Positions 6,778 through 13,924 of a DNA stretch of 13,924 nt are shown here, one piece after another. A model generated the notes under the pieces. That model saw nothing but the letters and a program-made list of their open reading frames with translations, was not told the origin of the DNA and searched no databases. This DNA is from WHSM01 sp050701635 (GTDB taxonomy: Bacteria > Actinomycetota > Actinomycetes > Mycobacteriales > Micromonosporaceae), in assembly GCA_050701635.1 (NCBI GenBank), contig JBOGDF010000127.1, forward strand, positions 1 to 13,924, written 5' to 3'. The position numbers and the translations under genes are program-made. The stretch's first letter is position 1; each line of letters starts with the position of its first letter.

Positions 6778-7896
6778 ATGCGTGTGGATCGGTTGGTGGC
6801 TCTGGCCGCCGTGGGGGTGCTCGCCGTCAGCGGGTGCTCCAGCAAGGAGTCGGCAAAGGACGGCTCCCGCGTCCACAAGATCGCGGTCACCGCGACCGAC
6901 GACGCGTGCGAGCTCGCCGAGACCGAGCTGAAGGCGGGCAGCCACACCTTCGCGGTCAAGAACGAGGGCAAGCAGGTCACCGAGTTCTACGTGTACGCCG
7001 GCGAGAAGGTCGTCAGCGAGGCCGAGAACATCAAGCCGGGCGACACCCGCGACCTCACCGTCGACCTGGCCGCGGGGGCGTACGAGGGCGCCTGCAAGCC
7101 GGGGATGAAGGGCGAGGGGATCCGTACCGCCTTCACGGTCACCGGCGACACGAAGGCCGAGAGCGACCCGAAGCTGAAGAAGGCGGTCGCCGACTACCGG
7201 GCGTACGTGGCGGGCGAAGCCGACCAGCTCGTCACCAAGACCGAAGAGTTCGTGAAGCTGATCAAGGCGGGCAAGGTCGAGGAGGCCAAGCGGCTGTTCC
7301 CGGTGGCCCGGGTGCACTGGGAGCGGATCGAGCCGGTGGCGGAGATCTTCGGCGACCTTGACCCGGCGATCGACGCCCGGGAGAACGACGTCGAGCCCGG
7401 CCAGCAGTTCACCGGATTCCACAAACTTGAGAAGGACCTCTGGGTCACCAAGGACATCTCCAAGTCCGGCCCCACCGCTGACAAGCTGCTGGTCGACGTG
7501 AAGAAGATCGTCAAGCTCGCCAAGGCCGAGGAGCTCAAGCCGTTCCAGCTGGCGAACGGCTCCAAGGAGCTGCTGGACGAGGTCGCCACCACGAAGATCA
7601 CCGGCGAAGAGGACCGCTACTCGCACACCGACCTGTGGGACTTCCACGCCAACGTCGAGGGCTCCAAGGCCGCGATCGACGCGCTGCGCCCGGCGCTCGA
7701 GGAGCGTGATCCGAAGCTGCTGAAGACCGTGGAAGCCGAGTTCGCGAAGGTGGCGGCGGTGCTGGGCAAGCACAAGAAGGGCGCCGGCTGGAAGCTGCAC
7801 ACCGAACTGTCCAAGGCGGAGTTGAAGGAACTCTCCGACGCGATCAACGCGCTCGGCGAGCCGGTCAGCAAGGTCGCGGCGGCGGTCGCGAAATGA
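6778..7896 (+). CDS. efeO: Iron uptake system lipoprotein EfeO
   Basis: This is the extracytoplasmic component of the EfeUOB iron transporter. The predicted 372-aa precursor has a lipoprotein signal peptide (MRVDRLVALAAVGVLAVSGC, lipidated Cys20). A cupredoxin-like domain lies at about 30-125, and an M75/imelysin-like helical domain follows. The M75 metal-binding signature HWERIEPVAE is at residues 180-189. It is followed by DPAIDAREND, GFHKLEKDLW and the late DLWDFHANVEGSK. I chose ATG 6778 because GGGGGA lies just upstream and the signal peptide then begins correctly. An in-frame ATG at 6730 lies inside the iron box and is unlikely. It overlaps efeB by 4 bp (ATGA), so the two are coupled. 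Expression is probably induced by iron starvation. Confidence 0.93.
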   Translation: MRVDRLVALAAVGVLAVSGCSSKESAKDGSRVHKIAVTATDDACELAETELKAGSHTFAVKNEGKQVTEFYVYAGEKVVSEAENIKPGDTRDLTVDLAAGAYEGACKPGMKGEGIRTAFTVTGDTKAESDPKLKKAVADYRAYVAGEADQLVTKTEEFVKLIKAGKVEEAKRLFPVARVHWERIEPVAEIFGDLDPAIDARENDVEPGQQFTGFHKLEKDLWVTKDISKSGPTADKLLVDVKKIVKLAKAEELKPFQLANGSKELLDEVATTKITGEEDRYSHTDLWDFHANVEGSKAAIDALRPALEERDPKLLKTVEAEFAKVAAVLGKHKKGAGWKLHTELSKAELKELSDAINALGEPVSKVAAAVAK

Positions 7897-9245
7897 CCTC
7901 AGGAGAGCCGGCTGGCGGCTCGGCCGAGACGCCGGCTACGACTGAGCCCGGCGCCGCGACGGCGCCCTGCCCCGGCCCCGGCGCGGTGTCGCGGCGGCGG
8001 GTGATCGGGCTCGCGGGGGCCGGGGTGGCGGGGATCACGGTCGGCACCGCGGCGGGCGCGGTGGCGCACGACCTGGTGGACGGTACGCCAACCGCGGTCG
8101 CCGACGGGCTCGCCGAGGCGGTGCCGTTCCACGGCGTACGGCAGGCGGGGATCACCACGCCGATGCAGGACCGGCTGCACTTCGTGGCGTTCGACGTACT
8201 GACCGACTCCCGGGACGAGCTGGTCGCGCTGCTCAAGGAGTGGACCGCGGCCGCCGAGCGGATGACCCGGGGGCGCGACGCCGGCGCGATCGGTGCGGTG
8301 GACGGGCTGCCGGAGGCGCCGCCGGACGACACCGGCGAGGCGATCGGGCTGCCGCCGAGCGGGCTCACCCTCACCATCGGCTTCGGCCCCAGCCTGTTCA
8401 CCGACGCCAAGGGCCGCGACCGGTACGGCATCGCCGCCCGCAGGCCCACGGCGCTGAAACCGTTGCCGCACTTCGTCGGGGACGAGATCGATCCCGGCAT
8501 CTCAGGCGGCGACATCGCGATCCAGGCGTGCGCGCACGACCCCCAGGTGGCGGTGCACGCGATCCGCAACCTGGCCCGGATCGGGTTCGGCAAGGTGGCC
8601 GTACGGTGGTCGCAGCTGGGCTTCGGGCGTACCTCCTCCACGTCGCGCACGCAGCAGACGCCGCGCAACCTGATGGGCTTCAAGGACGGCACCAACAACC
8701 TGAAGGCCGAGGACGCGAAGCTGCTCGACGAGCACGTCTGGGTGGCCCGCGACGACGACCAGCCGTGGCTCGCCGGCGGCAGCTTCCTGGTGACCCGGCG
8801 GATCCGGATGATGATCGAACCCTGGGACCGTACGCCGCTCGGCGACCAGGAAGGCATCATCGGGCGGGTCAAGGGCACCGGCGCGCCATTGACCGGCAAG
8901 GGCGAGTTCGACGCGCTGGACTTCAAGGCGAAGACCGACGGCGAATTCACGATCTCCGACACCGCGCACGTACGGCTGGCGCACCCGTCGCACAACGGGG
9001 GCGCGCGGATGTTGCGCCGCGGCTACAACTTCGTGGACGGGTCGGACGGGCTGGGGCGGCTGAACGCGGGACTGTTCTTCATCGCGTACCAACGAGATCC
9101 TTCGAAGGGTTTCATCCCGGTGCAGCGCAGCCTGTCGACCGACGTACTCAACGAGTACATCCGCCACGTCGGGACCGGGATCTTCGCGTGCCCGCCGGGG
9201 GTGGCACGGCCCGGCGACTACTGGGGCCGCACCCTCTTCGGATAG
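7893..9245 (+). CDS. efeB: Deferrochelatase/DyP-type heme peroxidase EfeB
   Basis: This Tat-exported dye-decolorising peroxidase works with EfeO, oxidising ferrous iron or acting on heme in the extracytoplasmic space. The 450-aa precursor has a long N-terminal region, then a twin-arginine signal (SRRRVIGLAG, residues 33-42) and an Ala/Gly-rich hydrophobic core. The DyP catalytic motif is GFKDGTNN with Asp265. The probable heme-ligand His359 lies in SDTAHVRLAHP, and the distal arginine region is FLVTRRIRMMIEPWDR (Arg302/303). The ending RPGDYWGRTLFG is typical of the EfeB subgroup. It starts at ATG 7893, which shares 4 bp with the efeO stop. No efeU permease gene follows or precedes it in the window. 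Confidence 0.93.
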   Translation: MTSGEPAGGSAETPATTEPGAATAPCPGPGAVSRRRVIGLAGAGVAGITVGTAAGAVAHDLVDGTPTAVADGLAEAVPFHGVRQAGITTPMQDRLHFVAFDVLTDSRDELVALLKEWTAAAERMTRGRDAGAIGAVDGLPEAPPDDTGEAIGLPPSGLTLTIGFGPSLFTDAKGRDRYGIAARRPTALKPLPHFVGDEIDPGISGGDIAIQACAHDPQVAVHAIRNLARIGFGKVAVRWSQLGFGRTSSTSRTQQTPRNLMGFKDGTNNLKAEDAKLLDEHVWVARDDDQPWLAGGSFLVTRRIRMMIEPWDRTPLGDQEGIIGRVKGTGAPLTGKGEFDALDFKAKTDGEFTISDTAHVRLAHPSHNGGARMLRRGYNFVDGSDGLGRLNAGLFFIAYQRDPSKGFIPVQRSLSTDVLNEYIRHVGTGIFACPPGVARPGDYWGRTLFG

Positions 9246-9267
9246 CCGCTTCGGCCCCGCCAAGGCG

Positions 9268-9298
9268 CCCGCGACCAGCGGGTTTGCCACGCGGTGGC
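9268..9298 (+). terminator. Two small adjacent hairpins between efeB and mtrA
   Basis: CCCGC-gacca-GCGGG (9268-9282) is followed by TTT and then by GCCAC-gcg-GTGGC (9286-9298). The first resembles a weak intrinsic terminator for efeOB. Each stem has only 5 bp. Confidence 0.3.
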
Positions 9299-9332
9299 GG
9301 GCCGGTGAACGACGATCTCGCCACGGGATGGA

Positions 9333-10034
9333 ATGCTTGACCGCATGAGAGCGCGCGTACTGGTGGTCGACGACGATCCGGCGCTCGCCGAGATGCTGGG
9401 GATTGTGCTGCGCAGCGAGGGCTTCATGCCTTCGTTCGTGGCAGACGGCGAGCGTGCGCTCGCGGCATTTCGCGAGACCCGCCCGGAGATCGTGCTGCTC
9501 GACCTGATGCTGCCGGGGATGAGCGGGATCGACGTGTGTCGAGCGATCCGCGCCGAGTCCGGGCTGCCGATTGTGATGTTGACCGCGAAGAGCGACACGG
9601 TGGACGTGGTGCTCGGGCTGGAGTCCGGGGCCGACGACTACGTGGTGAAGCCCTTCAAGCCCAAGGAGCTGATCGCCCGGATGCGGGCGCGGCTGCGGCG
9701 GGGCGAGGATGCCGCGCCGGAGCAGCTCACCATCGGGCCGCCCGGGGCGCAGCTGACCATCGACGTGCCGGCGCACACCGTGTCCCGCAACGGCGACGAG
9801 ATCAAGCTGACGCCGCTGGAGTTCGATCTGCTGGTGGCGCTGGCCCGCAAGCCGCGGCAGGTGTTCACCCGCGAAGTGCTGCTCGAGCAGGTGTGGGGCT
9901 ACCGGCACGCCGCCGACACCCGGCTGGTCAACGTGCACGTACAGCGGCTCCGCGCCAAGATCGAACGGGACCCGGAACACCCCGAAGTGATCTTGACGGT
10001 ACGCGGCGTCGGCTACAAGGCCGGCACGGGCTAG
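9333..10034 (+). CDS. mtrA: Response regulator MtrA
   Basis: This OmpR/PhoB-family DNA-binding response regulator is phosphorylated by MtrB and controls cell-wall, division and replication genes in actinobacteria. The predicted 233-aa protein has a receiver domain at about 7-120 with the acidic pocket DDD (13-15), phosphoacceptor Asp57 in LLDLMLPGM, and Lys106 in KPFKPKEL. The winged-helix domain spans about 135-230 (LTPLEFDLLVALARKPRQVF, VNVHVQRLRAKIE, TVRGVGYKAG). I chose ATG 9333 because GGGATGG lies just upstream and the N-terminus MLDRMRARVLVVDDD parallels known MtrA proteins. ATG 9345 is a weaker alternative. It heads the mtrA-mtrB-lpqB operon, 29 bp before mtrB. Confidence 0.96.
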   Translation: MLDRMRARVLVVDDDPALAEMLGIVLRSEGFMPSFVADGERALAAFRETRPEIVLLDLMLPGMSGIDVCRAIRAESGLPIVMLTAKSDTVDVVLGLESGADDYVVKPFKPKELIARMRARLRRGEDAAPEQLTIGPPGAQLTIDVPAHTVSRNGDEIKLTPLEFDLLVALARKPRQVFTREVLLEQVWGYRHAADTRLVNVHVQRLRAKIERDPEHPEVILTVRGVGYKAGTG

Positions 10035-10063
10035 AAAACCAAGGCAACACCCCTAAGGACACG

Positions 10064-11776
10064 ATGGTGGGTACGGGTCCGCGCGACCGTCTGCTACGCC
10101 TGGCACGGCGGTGGCGGCCGGTCGCCGGGAGCAGGCTGGCCGCGCGCGCCGAGGCGGTACGCCGCAGCCCCGGCGGACGGGCGGCGGCGCGCGCCTGGCG
10201 TACCGGCATGCACCGGTGGCGGCGCTCGCTGCAGCTGCGGATCGTGGCGATCACGCTGGTGGTGTCCGGGCTGCTGGTGGCGGGCTTCGGCTTCGTGGTG
10301 GCCGAGCGCATCACTCAGGGGCTGGTGGACGCCAAGCTGCGGGCCGCCCTGGGGCAGCTCGAACACGCCCGCCAGGGCGCCGAGAAGGAGCTGTCCACGC
10401 TCGCCGGCGCCAACGACCCGGACCTGACCCAGACCGTGACCACGCTGGTCAGCACGCTGGCCGACGTACCGGGTCAGCCGGGGGCGTTCGAGGTGGTGCT
10501 CTGGCCGTCCGGTCCGGGGATCCGGATCGACCCCAGGTCCGGGCCGTCCGGCAACGACGGCGCGGTGCGGTACGTGCCGCGCAGCCTGCGCGACCTGGTG
10601 GTCGAACGGGAGGTGATCGGGCACCAGTTCACCCGGGCCAACCCGGACGGCAAGGGGCTGCGCCCGTACGTGGTGGCCGGCACCGCGGTCCGGCTGGACT
10701 GGGGGATCGTCGGGCTGTATCTGCTGTTCCCGCTCGACGCCGAGGTGTCGGCGGCCGCCCTGGTACGCAACACGGTGCTGATCACCGGCGCCACGCTGGT
10801 GCTGCTGCTGGCCCTGATCGCGTGGCTGGTGACCCGGATGGTGGTCACCCCGGTACGGATCGCGGCGCGTACCGCGCAACGGCTCTCCGCGGGGCTGCTG
10901 CACGAACGGATGGCGGTACGCGGTGAGGACGACCTGGCCAAGCTGGCCGCCTCGTTCAACCAGATGGCGTCCAACCTGCAACAACAGATCGTGCAGTTGG
11001 AGGAGCTGTCCCGGCTGCAACGCCGCTTCACCTCGGACGTGTCGCACGAGCTGCGTACGCCGCTGACCACCGTACGGATGGCCGCCGACATGCTGCATAC
11101 GGCGCGCGAGGAGTTCACGCCCGACGTGGCCCGCAGCGCCGAGCTGCTGTACGCGGAGCTGGACCGCTTCGAAAGCCTGCTCACCGACCTGCTGGAGATC
11201 AGCCGGTTCGACGCCGGGTTCGCGCAGCTGGAGTCCGACGCGGTGGACGTGACCCCGGTGGTACGCCGCGCCGTGAACACACTCGCGCCGTTGGCGGACC
11301 GGCTCGGGGTGCCGGTAAGGGTCACCGCGCCCGACAAGCCGGTGATCGCCGAGGTGGACGCCCGGCGGGTGGAGCGGATCCTGCGCAACCTGATCGGCAA
11401 CGCCATCGAGCACGGCGAGGGTCACCCGGTCACGGTCACCCTGGCCTGCGACGCGGCGGCGGTGGCGGTGACCGTACGGGACCACGGGGTGGGGTTGAAG
11501 CCGGGCGAGGAGAAGCTGGTGTTCAACCGGTTCTGGCGGGCCGACCCGTCGCGGGCGCGGCAGACCGGCGGCACCGGCCTGGGGCTGTCGATCAGCCTGG
11601 AGGACGCCCGGCTGCACGGCGGCTGGCTGGAGGCGTGGGGCGTCACCGGCCAGGGTTCGCAGTTCCGGCTGACGCTTCCGGTACGCGCCGGCGGCCGGGT
11701 GAACAGGGCGCCGCTGCCGCTGGTGCCCGCCGATGCCGTACCGGCGGTGGCGGGCGCACCGGGGAGCCCGTCGTGA
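10064..11776 (+). CDS. mtrB: Sensor histidine kinase MtrB
   Basis: This membrane kinase is the partner of MtrA. The predicted 570-aa protein has an Arg-rich cytoplasmic N-terminus of about 55 residues, then a first membrane helix (about 58-80), an extracytoplasmic sensor region (about 81-232) and a second helix (about 234-260). HAMP (about 258-312) follows. The HisKA H-box FTSDVSHELRTPLTT carries phospho-acceptor His328. The ATPase domain has an N-box RNLIGNAIEHG (Asn446), G1 DHGVGLKPGEE, F-box FNRFWRAD and G2 GGTGLGLSIS. ATG 10064 has AAGGA four bases upstream. Its TGA overlaps the GTG of lpqB in a GTGA arrangement. Confidence 0.96.
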   Translation: MVGTGPRDRLLRLARRWRPVAGSRLAARAEAVRRSPGGRAAARAWRTGMHRWRRSLQLRIVAITLVVSGLLVAGFGFVVAERITQGLVDAKLRAALGQLEHARQGAEKELSTLAGANDPDLTQTVTTLVSTLADVPGQPGAFEVVLWPSGPGIRIDPRSGPSGNDGAVRYVPRSLRDLVVEREVIGHQFTRANPDGKGLRPYVVAGTAVRLDWGIVGLYLLFPLDAEVSAAALVRNTVLITGATLVLLLALIAWLVTRMVVTPVRIAARTAQRLSAGLLHERMAVRGEDDLAKLAASFNQMASNLQQQIVQLEELSRLQRRFTSDVSHELRTPLTTVRMAADMLHTAREEFTPDVARSAELLYAELDRFESLLTDLLEISRFDAGFAQLESDAVDVTPVVRRAVNTLAPLADRLGVPVRVTAPDKPVIAEVDARRVERILRNLIGNAIEHGEGHPVTVTLACDAAAVAVTVRDHGVGLKPGEEKLVFNRFWRADPSRARQTGGTGLGLSISLEDARLHGGWLEAWGVTGQGSQFRLTLPVRAGGRVNRAPLPLVPADAVPAVAGAPGSPS

Positions 11777-13737
11777 CCGCGCGGCGCGGGCTAGTGCCCT
11801 GCGCCAAAGATTCGCTTGCGAATTCCGGCGCCCAGGCGGCGCCTCGCGGCGTTGTCGTCGTCGCCAGTACAACACCGGTACTGGCTCCTCCTCCGCCTTG
11901 CGAGCCACCACCTGGACACCGGACTTCATCAACCAATCTCTGGCGCAGGGCACTGGGCCGGTGGCTGGTCGCCGCGCTGGTGCTGACCGCGGTGGCCGGC
12001 TGCGGCGTACCGGACTCGGGGGACCCGATGGTGGACGGTACGCCCCGCCCGGTGCTGGGCGAGGACACCGGCGACCTGGGGGCACTGCCGGTACGACCGG
12101 AGGACGCCACCGACAGCAAGCAGACCGTCGAGCTCTACCTGCACGCCGCGGCCACCCAGTGGAGCGAGCTGAAGCGGCAGGTGGGCAGCTTCATCGCGAA
12201 GACCGCCGACCCGGGGCTGCAGGCGTCTCCGCAGATCACCGTGATCCGGCTGACCCAGCTCGGCAACCCGGTGATCGACCAGCCGGACCGGCACCGGATC
12301 ACCGTACGGGGCAAGGTGATCGGCAAGCTCACCGAGAACGGCACGTTGCAGCCGGCGGACGGGGAGTTCGTACACACCTTCCGGTTGCGGCTGCAGAGCG
12401 GCGGCGACGTCTGGCTGGTCGAGAATCCGCCACCGGGATACCTGCTGTCCGACGCGGCGCTGCGTGCCCGGTTCGAAGTGCTACCGCTGTACTTCGCCAA
12501 CCAGTGGGGGAGCGCGTCGCTGATCCCGGACCTGCGCTACGTACCGCGGGCGATGGACTGGACCAAGCAGCGCTCGCTGCTGGTGGACTGGTTGCTGCAG
12601 GGCCCCTCCGCCGGGTTGGGCGCGGTCGCCGTACGGGGGTTCCCGGACGGCACCAAACGCAGCGGCAGCGTGTACGTCGCACAAGGCGGCGTCACCGTGG
12701 TCAACCTGAGCTCCGAGGCCAACGGGTACGAGCGCAAGGACATGATGCTCGCGCAGCTGATCTGGACGCTGCGGCCACGGCTCGGGGGTGACCTGCTGCA
12801 GATGCGGATCGAGGACCGCGTGATCACCGTCCAGGGTCGCACCACCCACAAATCGGACGCGTTCCGCGGGTTGAACGCCGTGGCAGGGCTACCGCTGCCC
12901 GCCGACGCCAAGGCGCTGTACGTCAACAACCACGGCAACGTGTGGAATCTGACCACCCAACCGACGGATGAGAAGGTACTTCCGGCGGCGCTGAGCAAGG
13001 CGGCGAAGTGGAACGGGGCGGTGTTCAACGCCTCGGTGGAGTCGGCGGCGGTGAGCATGGCCGGCACCACGGCGGCGCTGGTGCGGCGTACCGGCGAGCG
13101 CCGGGACCTGCTGGTGGGGCGGGTGCCGCCGGGTGCGGTCAACGTGCAGCGCGTCACGGGGTTGCCGGCCACCGGCGGGATGAGCCGGCCGACCTGGATC
13201 GGCACCTCGGCGCGCAACGCGATGCTGATCGTCGCCGCCGGCGGCCTGTACGAGGTGCAGCTGCGCACCCTGCGGGCTCGCCGGATCGAGCTGCCGAACG
13301 TGGGACCGGTGCGTGGCGTGTCGGTGGCTCCCGACGGTTACCGGGTTGCCTTGATCGCCGGCGGCGCCCTGTACGCCGGCGAGCTGCCGCAGCAGGCGGC
13401 GGGCAAGGCGGTGGAGTCGCTGCACCGGGTCACCGACCGGCTGTCGGATTTCACCGACGTGTCCTGGTCCAGCGAGCGGCACCTGGCGGTGGCGGCCCGC
13501 GGCGGATCCGGTCCCGGGCTGTGGAAGATCGGCATCGACGGGGTGGAGCTCAGTGAGTTCCCGACCTCGACCGGTGGGGCTGTCGACGAGGTGGCGTGCT
13601 TCCCGACGCTGGACGGGCGCGGCCGGGTGCTGTTCGTGCAGGGCGGCCGGGTGTACGAGTCGTACTCCACCACCTCCCGGCAGCCCGCTGGGCTGAACAC
13701 CGCGCCGGCCGGCGACTTCGCGTTCTTCGCGATGTGA
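11773..13737 (+). CDS. lpqB: Lipoprotein LpqB with in-frame palindromic insertion
   Basis: LpqB is the lipoprotein encoded with MtrAB; in mycobacteria it interacts with the MtrB sensor domain and modulates MtrA phosphorylation. The predicted precursor is 654 aa. Past the lipobox AVAGC (Cys77) come an LpqB N-terminal domain (about 90-235), a GerMN domain (about 236-345, starting at LPLYFANQWG) and a C-terminal beta-propeller-like domain (about 385-654) ending AGDFAFFAM. GTG 11773 overlaps the mtrB stop and has GGGGAG six bases upstream. The oddity is that residues 8-60 come from a 162-bp near-palindrome that splits the signal peptide: MTARRG, then 54 extra codons, then GRWLVAALV to the lipobox. 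The signal peptide n-region is thus about 54 residues longer than normal and contains two extra Cys. There is no good internal start after the insertion, so export may be affected. Confidence 0.93.
   Translation: MTARRGLVPCAKDSLANSGAQAAPRGVVVVASTTPVLAPPPPCEPPPGHRTSSTNLWRRALGRWLVAALVLTAVAGCGVPDSGDPMVDGTPRPVLGEDTGDLGALPVRPEDATDSKQTVELYLHAAATQWSELKRQVGSFIAKTADPGLQASPQITVIRLTQLGNPVIDQPDRHRITVRGKVIGKLTENGTLQPADGEFVHTFRLRLQSGGDVWLVENPPPGYLLSDAALRARFEVLPLYFANQWGSASLIPDLRYVPRAMDWTKQRSLLVDWLLQGPSAGLGAVAVRGFPDGTKRSGSVYVAQGGVTVVNLSSEANGYERKDMMLAQLIWTLRPRLGGDLLQMRIEDRVITVQGRTTHKSDAFRGLNAVAGLPLPADAKALYVNNHGNVWNLTTQPTDEKVLPAALSKAAKWNGAVFNASVESAAVSMAGTTAALVRRTGERRDLLVGRVPPGAVNVQRVTGLPATGGMSRPTWIGTSARNAMLIVAAGGLYEVQLRTLRARRIELPNVGPVRGVSVAPDGYRVALIAGGALYAGELPQQAAGKAVESLHRVTDRLSDFTDVSWSSERHLAVAARGGSGPGLWKIGIDGVELSEFPTSTGGAVDEVACFPTLDGRGRVLFVQGGRVYESYSTTSRQPAGLNTAPAGDFAFFAM
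11793..11954 (+). mobile_element. 162-bp in-frame palindromic element inside lpqB
   Basis: The ends are inverted: AGTGCCCTGCGCC at 11793-11805 and its exact complement at 11942-11954, with 19 of the outer 20 positions matching. Complementarity continues imperfectly along arms of 78 and 77 nt and ends in a perfect 8-bp apical stem, GCCAGTAC-aacaccg-GTACTGGC (11863-11885). The length is 54 codons with no stop in the lpqB frame. The opposite strand is also open, and the two readings share VPCA(K/R)D at one end and NLWRRAL at the other. Deleting it rejoins CT|G as a Leu codon and restores an ordinary lipoprotein signal. A short GGGC flanks both sides (11788-11791, 11955-11958) but is too GC-rich to count as a target duplication. 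It encodes no transposase, so it is MITE-like or RPE-like. Confidence 0.8.
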
Positions 13738-13747
13738 GCCGCGTACC

Positions 13748-13763
13748 CCCGTAGCCGGGTTTT
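13748..13763 (+). terminator. Weak terminator-like hairpin after lpqB
   Basis: CCCG-tagc-CGGG (13748-13759) is followed by TTTT (13760-13763), 10 bases after the lpqB stop. The stem is only 4 bp, so this is a suggestion. Confidence 0.25.
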
Positions 13764-13821
13764 CCACAGTCCGTGGGTCGCGAGTTGCGGCGGCGGCACC
13801 GGCGCGGCAAGGCTGAGCGAC

Positions 13822-13924
13822 GTGCTCCCGGGGTTGCTCGATCTGGTGCTGCCGGCGCCCTGCCCGGGTTGCCGCGATCCGGGGGTACGCCGCGCCGCGC
13901 TCTGCGCCGGCTGCGGGTCCGCGC
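13822..13924 (+). CDS. ComF family phosphoribosyltransferase (5' part)
   Basis: The reading frame from GTG 13822 gives MLPGLLDLVLPAPCPGC, then LCAGCGSA before the window ends. The two CxxC pairs (Cys14/17 and Cys28/31) form the N-terminal zinc-binding motif of ComF/GntX-type proteins, whose later phosphoribosyltransferase domain lies outside the window. A comF-like gene directly after mtrAB-lpqB is the usual actinobacterial order. The 84-bp gap from lpqB has no strong ribosome site; the nearest purine run is AAGG at 13809-13812. In DNA-uptake species ComF acts in transformation, but in actinobacteria its role is unclear. Confidence 0.8.
   Translation, partial: MLPGLLDLVLPAPCPGCRDPGVRRAALCAGCGSA

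Noticed and set aside
11635..11772. Earlier start for lpqB
   Set aside because: The frame is open back to 11635 only because it overlaps the end of mtrB. The GTG at 11773 has a ribosome site and the usual stop/start overlap.
10094..12085. 663-codon minus-strand frame across mtrB and lpqB
   Set aside because: It is antisense to mtrB. Its only interesting part is the stretch through the palindromic element, which reflects the element's symmetry rather than a gene.

Overview
The window is high-GC actinobacterial DNA. Its gene order (manA, ahcY, then mtrA-mtrB-lpqB-comF), frequent GTG starts, overlapping start/stop codons and abundance of GTACGG/CGTACC-type codon pairs suggest the family Micromonosporaceae (Micromonospora-like). 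The genus is an inference. Nearly all main genes are on the + strand, and both window ends cut through a gene.

Layout. 1-699: the 3' end of manA (mannose-6-phosphate isomerase). 700-1329: a 630-bp gene-free region with an AT-rich stretch, several strong stem-loops and a repeated ACGCCGATCA motif, leading into ahcY (S-adenosylhomocysteine hydrolase, 1330-2826). 2844-2893: a long hairpin that covers the only usable start codon of the next gene, a DUF2142 multi-pass membrane protein (2848-4422). 4388-6702: an accessory module. It holds a minus-strand pair of small unknown genes with GTGA coupling, a divergent promoter region, a small plus-strand gene that looks frameshifted, a DUF6879-type gene and an XRE/DUF5753 regulator. 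6703-9245: efeO-efeB, an iron-acquisition pair (cupredoxin/M75 lipoprotein plus Tat-exported DyP peroxidase), preceded by an IdeR/DmdR-like iron box. No efeU permease gene is visible. 9333-13737: the conserved mtrA-mtrB-lpqB two-component/lipoprotein operon that links cell-envelope state to cell division. 13822-13924: the first 34 codons of a ComF-type phosphoribosyltransferase gene.

The most unusual object is a 162-bp (54-codon) near-palindrome at 11793-11954. It lies inside the lpqB signal-peptide coding sequence, is in frame, and is open on both strands. Removing exactly those bases restores a normal 23-residue lipoprotein signal peptide. The element therefore looks like a mobile palindromic sequence that tolerates insertion into protein-coding genes, comparable in principle to Rickettsia palindromic elements. 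Other points worth a second look are the structured ahcY leader with mutually exclusive helices, the hairpin over the DUF2142 start, and the frameshifted small gene in the XRE module.
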